The position numbers were made by a program, and so were the translations under genes. A DNA stretch of 64,000 nt, taken from the NCBI GenBank assembly GCA_018889975.1, contig CP076546.1, positions 372,001 through 436,000 of the forward strand, in the 5' to 3' direction. Below the pieces are notes generated by a model. It did no database searches. It was not told where the DNA came from and saw only the letters and a list, made by a program, of their open reading frames with translations. Below are positions 31,328 through 39,714 of the stretch, in pieces. Each line of letters starts with the position of its first letter. Positions within the stretch are counted from its first letter, which is position 1. The DNA comes from Bacillus sp. NP157. GTDB lineage: Bacteria; Pseudomonadota; Gammaproteobacteria; Xanthomonadales; Rhodanobacteraceae.

Positions 31328-33991
31328 ATGTGCATTCTCTCTTCCCTCATTTCGATTCCCTCCCTGCTCGCCGACGCCATCTCTGTGACGCGCCTGGCGT
31401 CCACCCGCCCCGACGTCCCCAACCCGGCCGAGCTCGACCTGTCCCCCGAAGACCGTGCGCGCGTCGCTGACCTCATGGTGGACCGTCCTGATTGGCAGAT
31501 TTCCTCCGACGGCCGTCCGGTCGCCGGACTGCTGCATCAGGAAGACTTCTTCCGGGGTTTCGCTTCCCCTTCCGTCCCATTGCTGTTTGCTCTTCTGCCC
31601 GTGCTCGCTGTCCTCACGGGCTTCGCCCTGCATTTCAGCGGGCTGACCTTCCTCGCTGTGCTGCTGGCTGTTGCTTCCATTGTTGCCGGGGCCTCGCTGT
31701 CGTTTGCGCTCCCGACCAAGGCCGATGCAGTGGAAGGCTGGGCTGTTGCTTATGCCGCTCCCGTGATTGTGAGCCAACTCCTGTCCGGAGGGCTCTTCCC
31801 TCTCGCTGCTCGCTTCCTTCCGGCCCACCTTCTTCCAGGCGTTTGGCAATGGGCCGGCGGCATGGCAATGGTCGGTGTTGCGGTCGCGGCATGGACGGCG
31901 ATCCTGTGTCTGCTCCAAGCGCCGAAGGGGCACAAGATGGAAACTTGTCAGAGCGTCTCCCTGACCGTGACCCTCTTCACCGGGGCTTCCATCATCGCGG
32001 CCCTGCTTGCCTTTTCAGGGCTTACCGGTGGCTGGCTTGCCCGACACACGCTCTCCCCCCTGGCTCTTGCCATTCCCTACCTTGCCGGCATCGCGCTCGG
32101 ACCGTGGCGTTATGTATACCGGTATCGCCGGTCCCTCGCGATGAAGCTCCTGCACCAGGGCATGACCTACGGGGCTGGCTCCAACCACACCCTCCACAAG
32201 AGCTTTGACAAGCTTCGAGCGGCAAAAACCCGGCAAATCCAGACCGCCGTCGCCGACACCAGTCCCACGTTCGAGTTTGGCAAAAGCCTCGGCATCCTCG
32301 CGGAACGTGGTTCCCCCCACGCCATCCCGAAGGGATTCCCGGCGGTCATCAGTGGCAAGGCGGCACAGCAGCACATCTTCGTCCTGGGCCGCACCGGAGG
32401 CGGCAAGACTGCGAGTTTTCTCACGCCGTGGGCATGCGATTACATGCAGAAGAACGGGGGCGGCCTGCTCGTGCTCGACGGCAAACAGTTGCTGGCCGGG
32501 GAGTTCAGGGGCACGCGCGGGTTTACGGCCATCGATGAACACGTCCAGCTGTCGCCTTTTGAAGGCCTGGACGTCGATGCGATTTGCACGGCCATCCTCG
32601 ACGCCAATGTGGTCCGGACGTCCAAATCCGGTGGTGGCAGCAGTGACTTCTTCATCAAGTCTGCCGTGGGACTTCTGACCGTTTCCGTAAAGCTTCTCTT
32701 TGCAATGCGTGACGCTGAGCAAGAACTGCGTGCATCCATCAGCAATTTCTCGAATGAGCTCGTTTCAGTCCGGAAATGGTTCATCACGCCGGACTGTCTC
32801 CGCCGCATCACGAAAGCCTTGGGTATCTGGTCGGAACAAGAGGGCAAGCCCATCGAAAAGCCGGCAGCGGACTACATCGAATTTATCAAAGCCAACCATC
32901 CGGCTTTTCAACAGCGCTCTGGTTTCTTTGATGCAGTCCTCGCCGAGGCAATGGAAGCCGAGCGGGCCGACCTGGAAAACGCTTTTCAGGACGTCCAGAG
33001 CCACGGGGCATTGGCGTCGGAAACCAGGACGGGCATTGATGCAAACCTGGCGGTTTGGATTGCGCCGATGTTTGCATCCCGCGCGCTGCTCAAGTGGACG
33101 AAGAGCGAAACGGGTGGGTTCCAGCCGGAGTCGGTTTGCCATGGTGCGCGGACCGGCCTTGACTTGCCACCGGAGCGGTTCAGCACGGCCGGGCGGATTT
33201 ATTCGGCGCTCGTAAAAGGTCGTGTCACGGCCGTCATGAAACGCCGTCCGAACGACTGGCAGGAGCGCGACGTCACGGCCACCAAGGTCGCCATCCTCGA
33301 AGACGAGGCCCATGTTCTCCTATCCCCGGACGATTTGGAATTTTCGAGCAAGTGCCGCAGCTGGGGTGGCATCCTGGTCTTTGCGACGCAAACCCTGGAC
33401 ATCCTTTTCGACTCCATCGGCGAGGAGTCGGCCCGCGCACTGCTGGGTAATTTCCAGACGCGCATCTGGTTCGCAAACCCCAACTCCATTGCCACGTTTG
33501 AAGATGCCCGCGATGCCATCGGCCAGGGCGAAGTCATGCACTGGTCCGACCCCGTCCAGACCTTGTCTCTCCAGCGGACGGCAAGGCTTGCAGCAAGCTC
33601 GCCCATCTTCGATGCAACGCATCCCGACCACGACCGATTCTCCGCCGTCGTGCGTGCCGGGGGTGGTGGCTTCGAGATGCAAAAACTTGATACCCAACTC
33701 CATTTGCAGCGCCATGGGCAGGTCCAGGACGGGCTGCTGAATTCCGTCGTTTTCTCGAAGATTCCGTTGGTATCGACGCTGGTCAAAAAACAGGAAGCCT
33801 GGGTCAGCTCAACCGATTGGCACGACATTTTGGGCACGGGCCGCGCGCTGGTGCAGACCTTGCGCGGTGGCGAGAAAGCCCACGACTTCGTGGATTGTCC
33901 TTTCCTCGCCAAGGTCCCCGATGAACTGCTCGACCCGACGAATCCCCAGCATCCCGACCACAACCCCCACGCCAACCAGGAGGCCGCATGA
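31328..33991 (+). CDS. Coupling-protein-like ATPase 1 (TraG/VirD4-like)
   Basis: 887 residues from the ATG at 31328; GGAGG lies 9 nt upstream. N-terminal membrane helices at about residues 65-260 (LLFALLPVLAVLTGFAL, FLAVLLAVASIVAGASLSFAL and others). Walker A VLGRTGGGKTASFLTPW (about 355-370) and Walker B KVAILEDEAHVLLSP. Late sequence GGILVFATQTLDILFDSIG resembles the TraG/TraD sensor region. It fits a type IV coupling or transfer ATPase, with more membrane spans than usual. Substrate partner unknown. The ORF ends overlapping the 33988 gene by 4 nt. Confidence 0.75.
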   Translation: MCILSSLISIPSLLADAISVTRLASTRPDVPNPAELDLSPEDRARVADLMVDRPDWQISSDGRPVAGLLHQEDFFRGFASPSVPLLFALLPVLAVLTGFALHFSGLTFLAVLLAVASIVAGASLSFALPTKADAVEGWAVAYAAPVIVSQLLSGGLFPLAARFLPAHLLPGVWQWAGGMAMVGVAVAAWTAILCLLQAPKGHKMETCQSVSLTVTLFTGASIIAALLAFSGLTGGWLARHTLSPLALAIPYLAGIALGPWRYVYRYRRSLAMKLLHQGMTYGAGSNHTLHKSFDKLRAAKTRQIQTAVADTSPTFEFGKSLGILAERGSPHAIPKGFPAVISGKAAQQHIFVLGRTGGGKTASFLTPWACDYMQKNGGGLLVLDGKQLLAGEFRGTRGFTAIDEHVQLSPFEGLDVDAICTAILDANVVRTSKSGGGSSDFFIKSAVGLLTVSVKLLFAMRDAEQELRASISNFSNELVSVRKWFITPDCLRRITKALGIWSEQEGKPIEKPAADYIEFIKANHPAFQQRSGFFDAVLAEAMEAERADLENAFQDVQSHGALASETRTGIDANLAVWIAPMFASRALLKWTKSETGGFQPESVCHGARTGLDLPPERFSTAGRIYSALVKGRVTAVMKRRPNDWQERDVTATKVAILEDEAHVLLSPDDLEFSSKCRSWGGILVFATQTLDILFDSIGEESARALLGNFQTRIWFANPNSIATFEDARDAIGQGEVMHWSDPVQTLSLQRTARLAASSPIFDATHPDHDRFSAVVRAGGGGFEMQKLDTQLHLQRHGQVQDGLLNSVVFSKIPLVSTLVKKQEAWVSSTDWHDILGTGRALVQTLRGGEKAHDFVDCPFLAKVPDELLDPTNPQHPDHNPHANQEAA

Positions 33992-34749
33992 CCAGCATTT
34001 TTTCCAACATCAAGAGCCCGTCTGAACGCCGCCAGCTTCTCGAATTCTGGGCGGCACGCTACGCCGAGGCCCAACCCATCATGACGCCGAAAGAGGAGGC
34101 CCTCAAAGACACCTTTCCCCGGTGTGGGGATTACGGATTCCAGCTGCCCCATGCCAGCGAAACCCCCAGTGAAAAGGAGGCAATCCGGGTCCGCCATGAC
34201 AACCTGCGTTTCGAGTCCGAGCAAAAGGCCCGGCCGCAGGATGCAGAGCGTGCCCGCCTTACCCTCGACGCGGAAAAGGCCGCCCGGCAGTTCTTCGAGG
34301 CACGGGACGCCGCATCGGAAACGACGTTTGCCGGCAGTTTCGGAAAGCTCCTCGAATACGACCGCGCGCAGGGCCATCCCATTGCCGACCCCACCCGTGA
34401 CCTCGGTGCCCATCCGGCCACACCCGCAGAGCAGGCGGCATGGATGCTCCGCGATGGCCGGGAGTTGACGCATGAAGACCAGGCACACCAACAGCAAACG
34501 GACATCCATTTTGCCCGCAGCCGCCAGGAACATCTCTCCTTCCTCAAGCTGACGATGGAGGGGGAGTGGTTCCGTCCGGGACCCCAGGCTGCGATGCCCG
34601 CCACGTTTCCGGACCCGCGCCCAGCCATCGCCACTGACGGGGTGAAGATGACGACGGCCAACGCGCTCGACCGCCCTCTGGACATTGCTGCAGGGCTCGG
34701 TGAGCGGCTCCAGAAGAGACGTGCGTTGGGCACGGGGGGTGGTGCATGA
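33988..34749 (+). CDS. Hypothetical protein of the ATPase operon (253 aa)
   Basis: ATGA-type overlap with the ATPase (4 nt). Largely helical and charged (RRQLLEFWAARYAEAQPIM, LDAEKAARQFFEARDAA, DQAHQQQTDIHFARSRQEHL). No recognised domain. Its position between ATPase 1 and an L,D-transpeptidase-like protein suggests an adapter role. Overlaps the next gene by 4 nt. Confidence 0.6.
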   Translation: MTSIFSNIKSPSERRQLLEFWAARYAEAQPIMTPKEEALKDTFPRCGDYGFQLPHASETPSEKEAIRVRHDNLRFESEQKARPQDAERARLTLDAEKAARQFFEARDAASETTFAGSFGKLLEYDRAQGHPIADPTRDLGAHPATPAEQAAWMLRDGRELTHEDQAHQQQTDIHFARSRQEHLSFLKLTMEGEWFRPGPQAAMPATFPDPRPAIATDGVKMTTANALDRPLDIAAGLGERLQKRRALGTGGGA

Positions 34750-35309
34750 GCGGTGCCGCCCTGGTGCTTGCGCTGGCCCTTCATGGAGCGGCCCCGGCCG
34801 CGCCCATGCCGGTGCTCGAACGTGCAGCGGAGGCAAGCTCATGCATGAGCACACGTCCAAAAAAACTGCTCGTTGCAGACATGTCGCAATCGTCTTCCCA
34901 AAAGCGGCTTTGGGCTTTTGATTTGTCGGGGCTCCGTCCCGTGCTCATCCGGGAAACCTTTGTTGCCCACGGCCGGGGGAGTGACCCGAACCACACGGGA
35001 ACACCGGTGGCGTTTGGTGATGAAGCAAGCAGCGGGAAAACGTCGCTGGGCCTGTATGCCGTAGGCCGTTCATACACCGGCAAGCACGGCCAGAGTTACC
35101 ACCTTGCCGGCCTCTCCCCGACGAATGCCACGGCTTATGCCCGCGCCGTGGTGCTCCATCCCGCGCCCTACGTTGCAGCCGGCGGGCGTTCGCTCGGATG
35201 CCCGGCGCTCATGCCCGAGGACTTCGAGGCCGTCACGTCGGGCGGCATGGACAACACCGCGCTCTGGATTGACGGACCCAGTGCGCCCGCGCCGACGTGC
35301 TCGGCATAA
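34746..35309 (+). CDS. L,D-transpeptidase catalytic-domain family protein (YkuD_2-like)
   Basis: 187 residues. Signal-peptide-like start (MSGAALVLALALHGAAPAAP). Motifs: LWAFDLSGLRPVLIRETF, VAHGRGSDP, and AGGRSLGCPALMPED; the last carries the SxGC catalytic-cysteine signature of the murein L,D-transpeptidase-like family. Likely acts in the periplasm on peptidoglycan cross-links, perhaps to open the wall for an envelope complex. Four-nt overlap with the previous gene and 39 nt before the next. Confidence 0.8.
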   Translation: MSGAALVLALALHGAAPAAPMPVLERAAEASSCMSTRPKKLLVADMSQSSSQKRLWAFDLSGLRPVLIRETFVAHGRGSDPNHTGTPVAFGDEASSGKTSLGLYAVGRSYTGKHGQSYHLAGLSPTNATAYARAVVLHPAPYVAAGGRSLGCPALMPEDFEAVTSGGMDNTALWIDGPSAPAPTCSA

Positions 35310-35348
35310 CCCAACACCATACACCACACACATCAGAGGAATCACAGC

Positions 35349-35495
35349 ATGAAAAACGAAATGAAGAAATGGCTTTCCGTCTTTCAGTCCCCCAAGACCC
35401 AGGACGACATTGCCGACGCACATGGGGCTTTTGTCGAGACGGCCGTGTCCGAAGACGACCTGGACGAGGGGGAGGGGCCATCCGATGCAAAATAG
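35349..35495 (+). CDS. Small acidic protein (48 aa) before ArdC
   Basis: ATG at 35349 after AGAGGAATCACAGC; 48 codons to TAG. Sequence MKNEMKKWLSVFQSPKTQDD, then an acidic end (VSEDDLDEGEGPSD). Its last 11 nt overlap the ArdC start (ATG at 35485), so translation is likely coupled. No known family; the acidic tail could mimic DNA, like other antirestriction helpers, but that is speculation. Confidence 0.6.
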   Translation: MKNEMKKWLSVFQSPKTQDDIADAHGAFVETAVSEDDLDEGEGPSDAK

Positions 35496-36690
35496 TGATT
35501 ATGAAAAGGAGGTGGCCGGCCGTCTCATCGAACAGCTGAAAGCCGGCGTTGCGCCATGGCAAAAGCCATGGAAAGGCGGAGAGCTGGCATCAATTCTTCC
35601 GGTCAATGCCGTCACGGGTGTGCGCTACTCAGGTGGAAACGTCATCCAACTGATGAGCCAGGGGCGCACCAACCCCCAATGGGCGACCTTCAACCAAATC
35701 AAGGCAGCTGGTTGGCACGTAAGAAAGGGCGAGCGGGCCACGCCCATCCAGTTCTGGAAGAGCACGGAGCGGGAAACCACCAACGACGCCGGGGAAAAGG
35801 AACTCCGGAAGTCATGGACAGCCCGGATTTTCTACGTCTTCAACGGTGAGCAAATCGACGGCATCCCGCCGATGGAAGCAGCGCGCACGGCACCTGTTTG
35901 GGTCGCCAGTTCTCGCCTCCAGGCATTGGTCGCGGACTGCGGGGCAACGGTTCACCACGGCGGGCGAAATGCCTATTACCGGCCCTCTGCCGACACCATC
36001 CACATGCCGGCACAAAGTGCATTTCCGAGTCTGGAGAAATACTCGGAAACCTTGCTCCATGAGCTCGGCCACTGGACCGGTCACCCTGACCGGTTGAAGC
36101 GCGACATGTCGGGCTCTTTTGGCTCAGTCGAATACGCCCGCGAAGAGCTCGTTGCAGAGATTGCATCGCTCATGACCGGTGCGGAGCTCGGCGTCGGGCA
36201 CGACGGTTCCGCACACGCGGCCTATGTGGGCCATTGGATTGAGCTCCTGCAAAACGACCCACGCGAAATCTTCCGCGCAGCATCCGCCGCCTCAAAAGCC
36301 CGGGCGTTTGTCATGGAGCGGGAGCGCACCTGGTTCCGCGACAACACCATGTTGGCCGCTGACGTCGAACGCCTCGCCAACAACATTCATTGGTCTATCG
36401 CGGAAGATGAGGGCATCGCCCGGGACCTGTTGCTGAGCTCGGCTGACCTGCTCGAAGCCGGCGACTGGCAGGCGGCCAAGGACCTCATGACGCGCGCGGC
36501 GGGGTTCGAAGCATTGCAGAAGGACCCGGGACACCAAATTAGTCACCTGCTCGCGGCCGTCGAGGAAGCGCACGCGCGGCGCATGGGTACGCCTTCCCCC
36601 ACCGCTGACATGGAAACACCACCACCCCCTGCACGGCCGCAGACACAAAGCCGAACCCTCAAGCAAGAACAGGGGAGGGCACGCGCATGA
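35485..36690 (+). CDS. ArdC-like antirestriction protein
   Basis: 401 residues from the ATG at 35485. N-terminal ssDNA-binding domain: LIEQLKAGVAPWQKPWKGGE, GGNVIQLMSQGRTNPQWATF, WHVRKGERATPIQFWK. C-terminal zincin metallopeptidase domain with LLHELGHWTGHPDRL (HExxH form HELGH) and a later Glu, REELVAEIASLMTG. ArdC protects incoming single strands from restriction during conjugation. A Pro/Glu tail follows. Gene symbol not assigned because several ArdC-like families share the fold. Confidence 0.85.
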   Translation: MQNSDYEKEVAGRLIEQLKAGVAPWQKPWKGGELASILPVNAVTGVRYSGGNVIQLMSQGRTNPQWATFNQIKAAGWHVRKGERATPIQFWKSTERETTNDAGEKELRKSWTARIFYVFNGEQIDGIPPMEAARTAPVWVASSRLQALVADCGATVHHGGRNAYYRPSADTIHMPAQSAFPSLEKYSETLLHELGHWTGHPDRLKRDMSGSFGSVEYAREELVAEIASLMTGAELGVGHDGSAHAAYVGHWIELLQNDPREIFRAASAASKARAFVMERERTWFRDNTMLAADVERLANNIHWSIAEDEGIARDLLLSSADLLEAGDWQAAKDLMTRAAGFEALQKDPGHQISHLLAAVEEAHARRMGTPSPTADMETPPPPARPQTQSRTLKQEQGRARA

Positions 36691-36977
36691 ACCTGGCCCA
36701 TGACATCCAGCTGCTCATCATCGACACCCAGCGTAGGGAAAGGGACGCCGTGTTCTCCGGTGAGCCTGCCCGACCGCTGAGCCATTCGGCCCTCGACCGG
36801 CTCCCGCCTAGGGAGCGTGCCTGGTTCCGGGCCCTGCTCGAAGATGCTGCGCTGACGGCCTTCGAGGCCAATCAGGAAACCCTCTGGGTACGGGTTCACC
36901 CCCTTTGTCGCCGGGCCCGCAGGCGCCTCCTGCTCATCCAGCTCAAGGGCCTGTTCCGTGGGAAGACGGCTCTTTGA
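36687..36977 (+). CDS. Hypothetical protein (96 aa) between ArdC and T4CP
   Basis: ATGA overlap with the ArdC stop. Helical: NLAHDIQLLIIDTQRRERDAV, then LLEDAALTAFEANQETL and a basic end (CRRARRRLLLIQLKGL). No family recognised. Overlaps the T4CP start by 20 nt, so the three genes are translated as a unit. Confidence 0.55.
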   Translation: MNLAHDIQLLIIDTQRRERDAVFSGEPARPLSHSALDRLPPRERAWFRALLEDAALTAFEANQETLWVRVHPLCRRARRRLLLIQLKGLFRGKTAL

Positions 36978-38829
36978 AAAAAATGCCCGCCCCGCGCCAA
37001 CACGCCCGGTGGACGTCGTGGACCACTTCATGGGCCCGTTGCCCGAGGTGCCACCGACCACCGGTGTCCGCCGGTGGGGCAAGGCGTTTACCGCCACCGG
37101 GCTGCTCACGGCCCTGAGCCTGGTTGTCATGACCGCCCTGTGCGGCCCCTGGACGCGCGCGCAATTGTTCGACGCCATCCACGCCCTCGGCCATCTCTGC
37201 CTGCCCCACGTCGTGCGCTCTGCGCCCGCGTGGCACATCGGGATGGCCCTGCCGTTTTTGGCTTTTGTCCCTGCCGTCCTTGTCTTCCCCTCCATGCTCA
37301 AACCCCGCTTTGGGGTGCGTCACATCGACGGACAACGAGTCATCGGAGGAAGGGAGGCCGTCAGGGCTTTTCAGCGTGAGGCAAGACGGATGGGCGTGAG
37401 CCAACCCAGTGCGCTGCTGTCCCTCCATCCAGCCGCACTGTGGCCCGCGTCGCAGTGGAAGAAACATGTCCTCATCACTGGCGGTGTCGGCAGCGGAAAA
37501 ACACAAATCCTGCTGCACATCGTCCGGCAGATTTTCAGTGGGCGGCACCGGGCCCTGATTTATGACGTCAAGGGGGATTTCACCGCCGCTTTTCCGACCG
37601 CCGCCATCCTGTCCCCGTTTGATGAGCGCAGTCTGATTTGGCACATCGCTGCCGACTGCCAGACGTCCGTCCAGGCGGCTGCCTTGGCGCAGGCGTTCAT
37701 TCCCGTCGAGGAAGGGCAGGGGAAGTTCTGGTCTGTCGCAGCACAGATGCTCCTTGAGGGTTGCATCCTGTCGTTGCAATCGGATAAGCCGGGCACATGG
37801 GGATGGGCGGACCTCCGCGACCGCCTGAGCCTTTCACAGGGCGCGTTTGCTGCGCTCATGTCTCAGCATCACCGCAAAGCCGAGAGCCTGATTTCCGACC
37901 CGGATAGCTCAGCAACGTCCAGCGTCCTTGGGACTCTGGCCGCCTACACCGCCAACATCGACAAGCTTGCGGCAGCGTGGCCGCAGCCGGTGAAAAAGCG
38001 CTCCATTGCGCTGACCCGTTGGGTTGCCGACGACTACAGGGGCCCCCGCCAGCTCATCGTCCAGGCCGGTGTGGATGCTGACCTGACGGCCACGTACATC
38101 GGCGCGATGATGGCGGTGTGCGCCGGGGAAATCCTCTCGCCCCGCCTGCCCGACAATGAAAGCGGGCGACATCTGTTTTTCGTGCTCGATGAGCTGACCT
38201 CCATCCGCCGCATCGATGTCCTCCCCAGCCTGATTGATAAAGGGCGCAGCAAGGGGATTTCCATCATCGCCTGCTTGCAGGACCAGGCTCAGCTCATCGA
38301 ACGGTACGGCCAGAACATTGCCAGCGCGCTGTCGGCGATGGTCGGGACACAAATCCTCTGCCGCGTGATGCCGGGACAGACCCGGGAAACCCTCATCCAG
38401 AACGCAGGAAAAAGGCGAGTCGCAGTCACATCCATCACCACTTCGGGTGGCTTCAAAGATGGCGTGGCGGGGTCGTCCTCGGTGAGCGTACAGGAAGAGC
38501 CCGTGTTGACCGGGGAAGACCTCTCGACCCTCGGGCCGGTCTTTGAGCGCGGCAAATTCCAGGGCGTAAAGGCCATGGTGACCACGGGCCGGGACTATCT
38601 CGAATTGCTCTGGCCGCACCAAATCCTGCCCTCTCGCCGACCGGGCCAGGTGCCCGCGTTCTGGACGCTGCCGGAGTCTGAAAAGGGGGTGTTGGTCATC
38701 CCGCCCCGCGTGCAGGTCCCGGCCCGGGAAGCACCCCCAGAGCTCGCCGGGGACGTTGCACGCCGGCTGGGTGGGGAAGCCCTCGCCGACGCCCTCCAGA
38801 GGCTGAAAAGAGGAGAGAGGGCCCCTTGA
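36958..38829 (+). CDS. Type IV coupling protein (TrwB/TraD-like ATPase 2)
   Basis: 623 residues from the GTG at 36958 with AAGGG upstream; no in-frame ATG is near. Two N-terminal membrane helices (TGLLTALSLVVMTALCG and MALPFLAFVPAVLVFP). Walker A LITGGVGSGKTQILLHIV, YDVKGDFTAAFP, Walker B LFFVLDELTSIRRI, and the GRSKGISIIACLQDQAQL segment typical of TraD/TrwB. It should bring the relaxase-DNA complex to a secretion channel. The C-terminus is short. A terminator is not seen, but the next promoter overlaps its end. Confidence 0.88.
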   Translation: MGRRLFEKNARPAPTRPVDVVDHFMGPLPEVPPTTGVRRWGKAFTATGLLTALSLVVMTALCGPWTRAQLFDAIHALGHLCLPHVVRSAPAWHIGMALPFLAFVPAVLVFPSMLKPRFGVRHIDGQRVIGGREAVRAFQREARRMGVSQPSALLSLHPAALWPASQWKKHVLITGGVGSGKTQILLHIVRQIFSGRHRALIYDVKGDFTAAFPTAAILSPFDERSLIWHIAADCQTSVQAAALAQAFIPVEEGQGKFWSVAAQMLLEGCILSLQSDKPGTWGWADLRDRLSLSQGAFAALMSQHHRKAESLISDPDSSATSSVLGTLAAYTANIDKLAAAWPQPVKKRSIALTRWVADDYRGPRQLIVQAGVDADLTATYIGAMMAVCAGEILSPRLPDNESGRHLFFVLDELTSIRRIDVLPSLIDKGRSKGISIIACLQDQAQLIERYGQNIASALSAMVGTQILCRVMPGQTRETLIQNAGKRRVAVTSITTSGGFKDGVAGSSSVSVQEEPVLTGEDLSTLGPVFERGKFQGVKAMVTTGRDYLELLWPHQILPSRRPGQVPAFWTLPESEKGVLVIPPRVQVPAREAPPELAGDVARRLGGEALADALQRLKRGERAP

Positions 38830-38876
38830 CGGAGTCCCGTTCTCTGTTATCGATAGAGAGACCCCTTTTTCTCTCT
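38826..38876 (+). promoter_or_regulatory. Promoter P4 upstream of the relaxase group
   Basis: TTGACG (38826-38831), a 16-nt spacer and TATCGA (38848-38853). A dyad of AGAGAG (38855-38860) and CTCTCT (38871-38876) follows. Same -35, spacer length and dyad as the promoter at 42875. Confidence 0.5.
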
Positions 38877-38899
38877 TTCATGCGCAGGAGCCCCCTATT

Positions 38900-39328
38900 A
38901 TGCAGAACCCCCTTTCCATCCGAATCGTCGAGTTGATGATGGCCGTCCACGATGGCCGTGTTGATGACATCCCGTCCATCGCCGCCGGGTTCGAGCCGGT
39001 CGAGTTTGGCACTTATCTCCAGTTCCTCCTCTATGACGTGGCCGAGAAGGGGGAGGGTGTGGCGGAAGAGTTGATGTCGGCGCTGGTTGCCATCCCCGGA
39101 GTGGTGACCCCTGAATCCGCCACGATGGCGCTTCTCCAGGCCTGTGTCTCTGACAACACGCCCGCCATCCTCGCCCTGACCCCCTACAGCGAGGCCATGG
39201 GCTGGTCCGATGACGCCATCGCGCAACTTCCGCCCGCTGCGGCCCGGACCGTGCAATCCGTCATCGACCGCAGCCGGCTTGCAACCTTGCCCATGCCTGC
39301 CAGCACGGCTCCGGCGAGGAGGCTTTGA
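38900..39328 (+). CDS. Hypothetical protein upstream of the relaxase (142 aa)
   Basis: AGGAGCCCCCTATT precedes the ATG. Mixed helical protein: IRIVELMMAVHDGRVDDIPS, ATMALLQACVSDNTPAILAL. No family recognised. Its stop overlaps the next ATG (TGATG). Confidence 0.6.
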   Translation: MQNPLSIRIVELMMAVHDGRVDDIPSIAAGFEPVEFGTYLQFLLYDVAEKGEGVAEELMSALVAIPGVVTPESATMALLQACVSDNTPAILALTPYSEAMGWSDDAIAQLPPAAARTVQSVIDRSRLATLPMPASTAPARRL

Positions 39329-39714
39329 TGCTGCACATCAACACGCTCTCGGGCGCCGGCCCCATCCGGACCGTGCTTTGTTTTTCAGCGCCTGTTGGCC
39401 CGTTTGCCATTGCATCGCACCGGCATGAAGAGGTCGTCCGGGACGTCCTGCATTTCATCGACCGACTCGGCCTTGTCCGCTCCCGCCGTGGCAGGGCCGG
39501 AATGCGCTCGGTGGCCGTGGTCAATGCAGCAACAGGCGTTGTCGCCCGCCCGTGGCCTTCGCCCTTTTGCCGTGCACATATCCTTTCCCGCTGTGAGGGG
39601 GAGGATGGCCGGCTCGGGCGGACGGACATCTCTGCCCTTGTCCGGCGCTCGGACGCCCTCGGCCTGTATTACCGCATCCGGCTCGCCAGCGTCGCGGGGG
39701 TGAGCTCATGCTGA
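39328..39714 (+). CDS. Hypothetical protein coupled to the relaxase (128 aa)
   Basis: ATG at 39328 overlaps the previous stop; GAGGAGGCTTTG supplies a strong ribosome site. Alpha/beta (MLHINTLSGAGPIRTVLCFS, RHEEVVRDVLHFIDRLGLV). Its end overlaps the relaxase start (TCATGCTGA), so its expression is tied to the relaxase; possible relaxosome partner, not proven. Confidence 0.6.
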   Translation: MLHINTLSGAGPIRTVLCFSAPVGPFAIASHRHEEVVRDVLHFIDRLGLVRSRRGRAGMRSVAVVNAATGVVARPWPSPFCRAHILSRCEGEDGRLGRTDISALVRRSDALGLYYRIRLASVAGVSSC

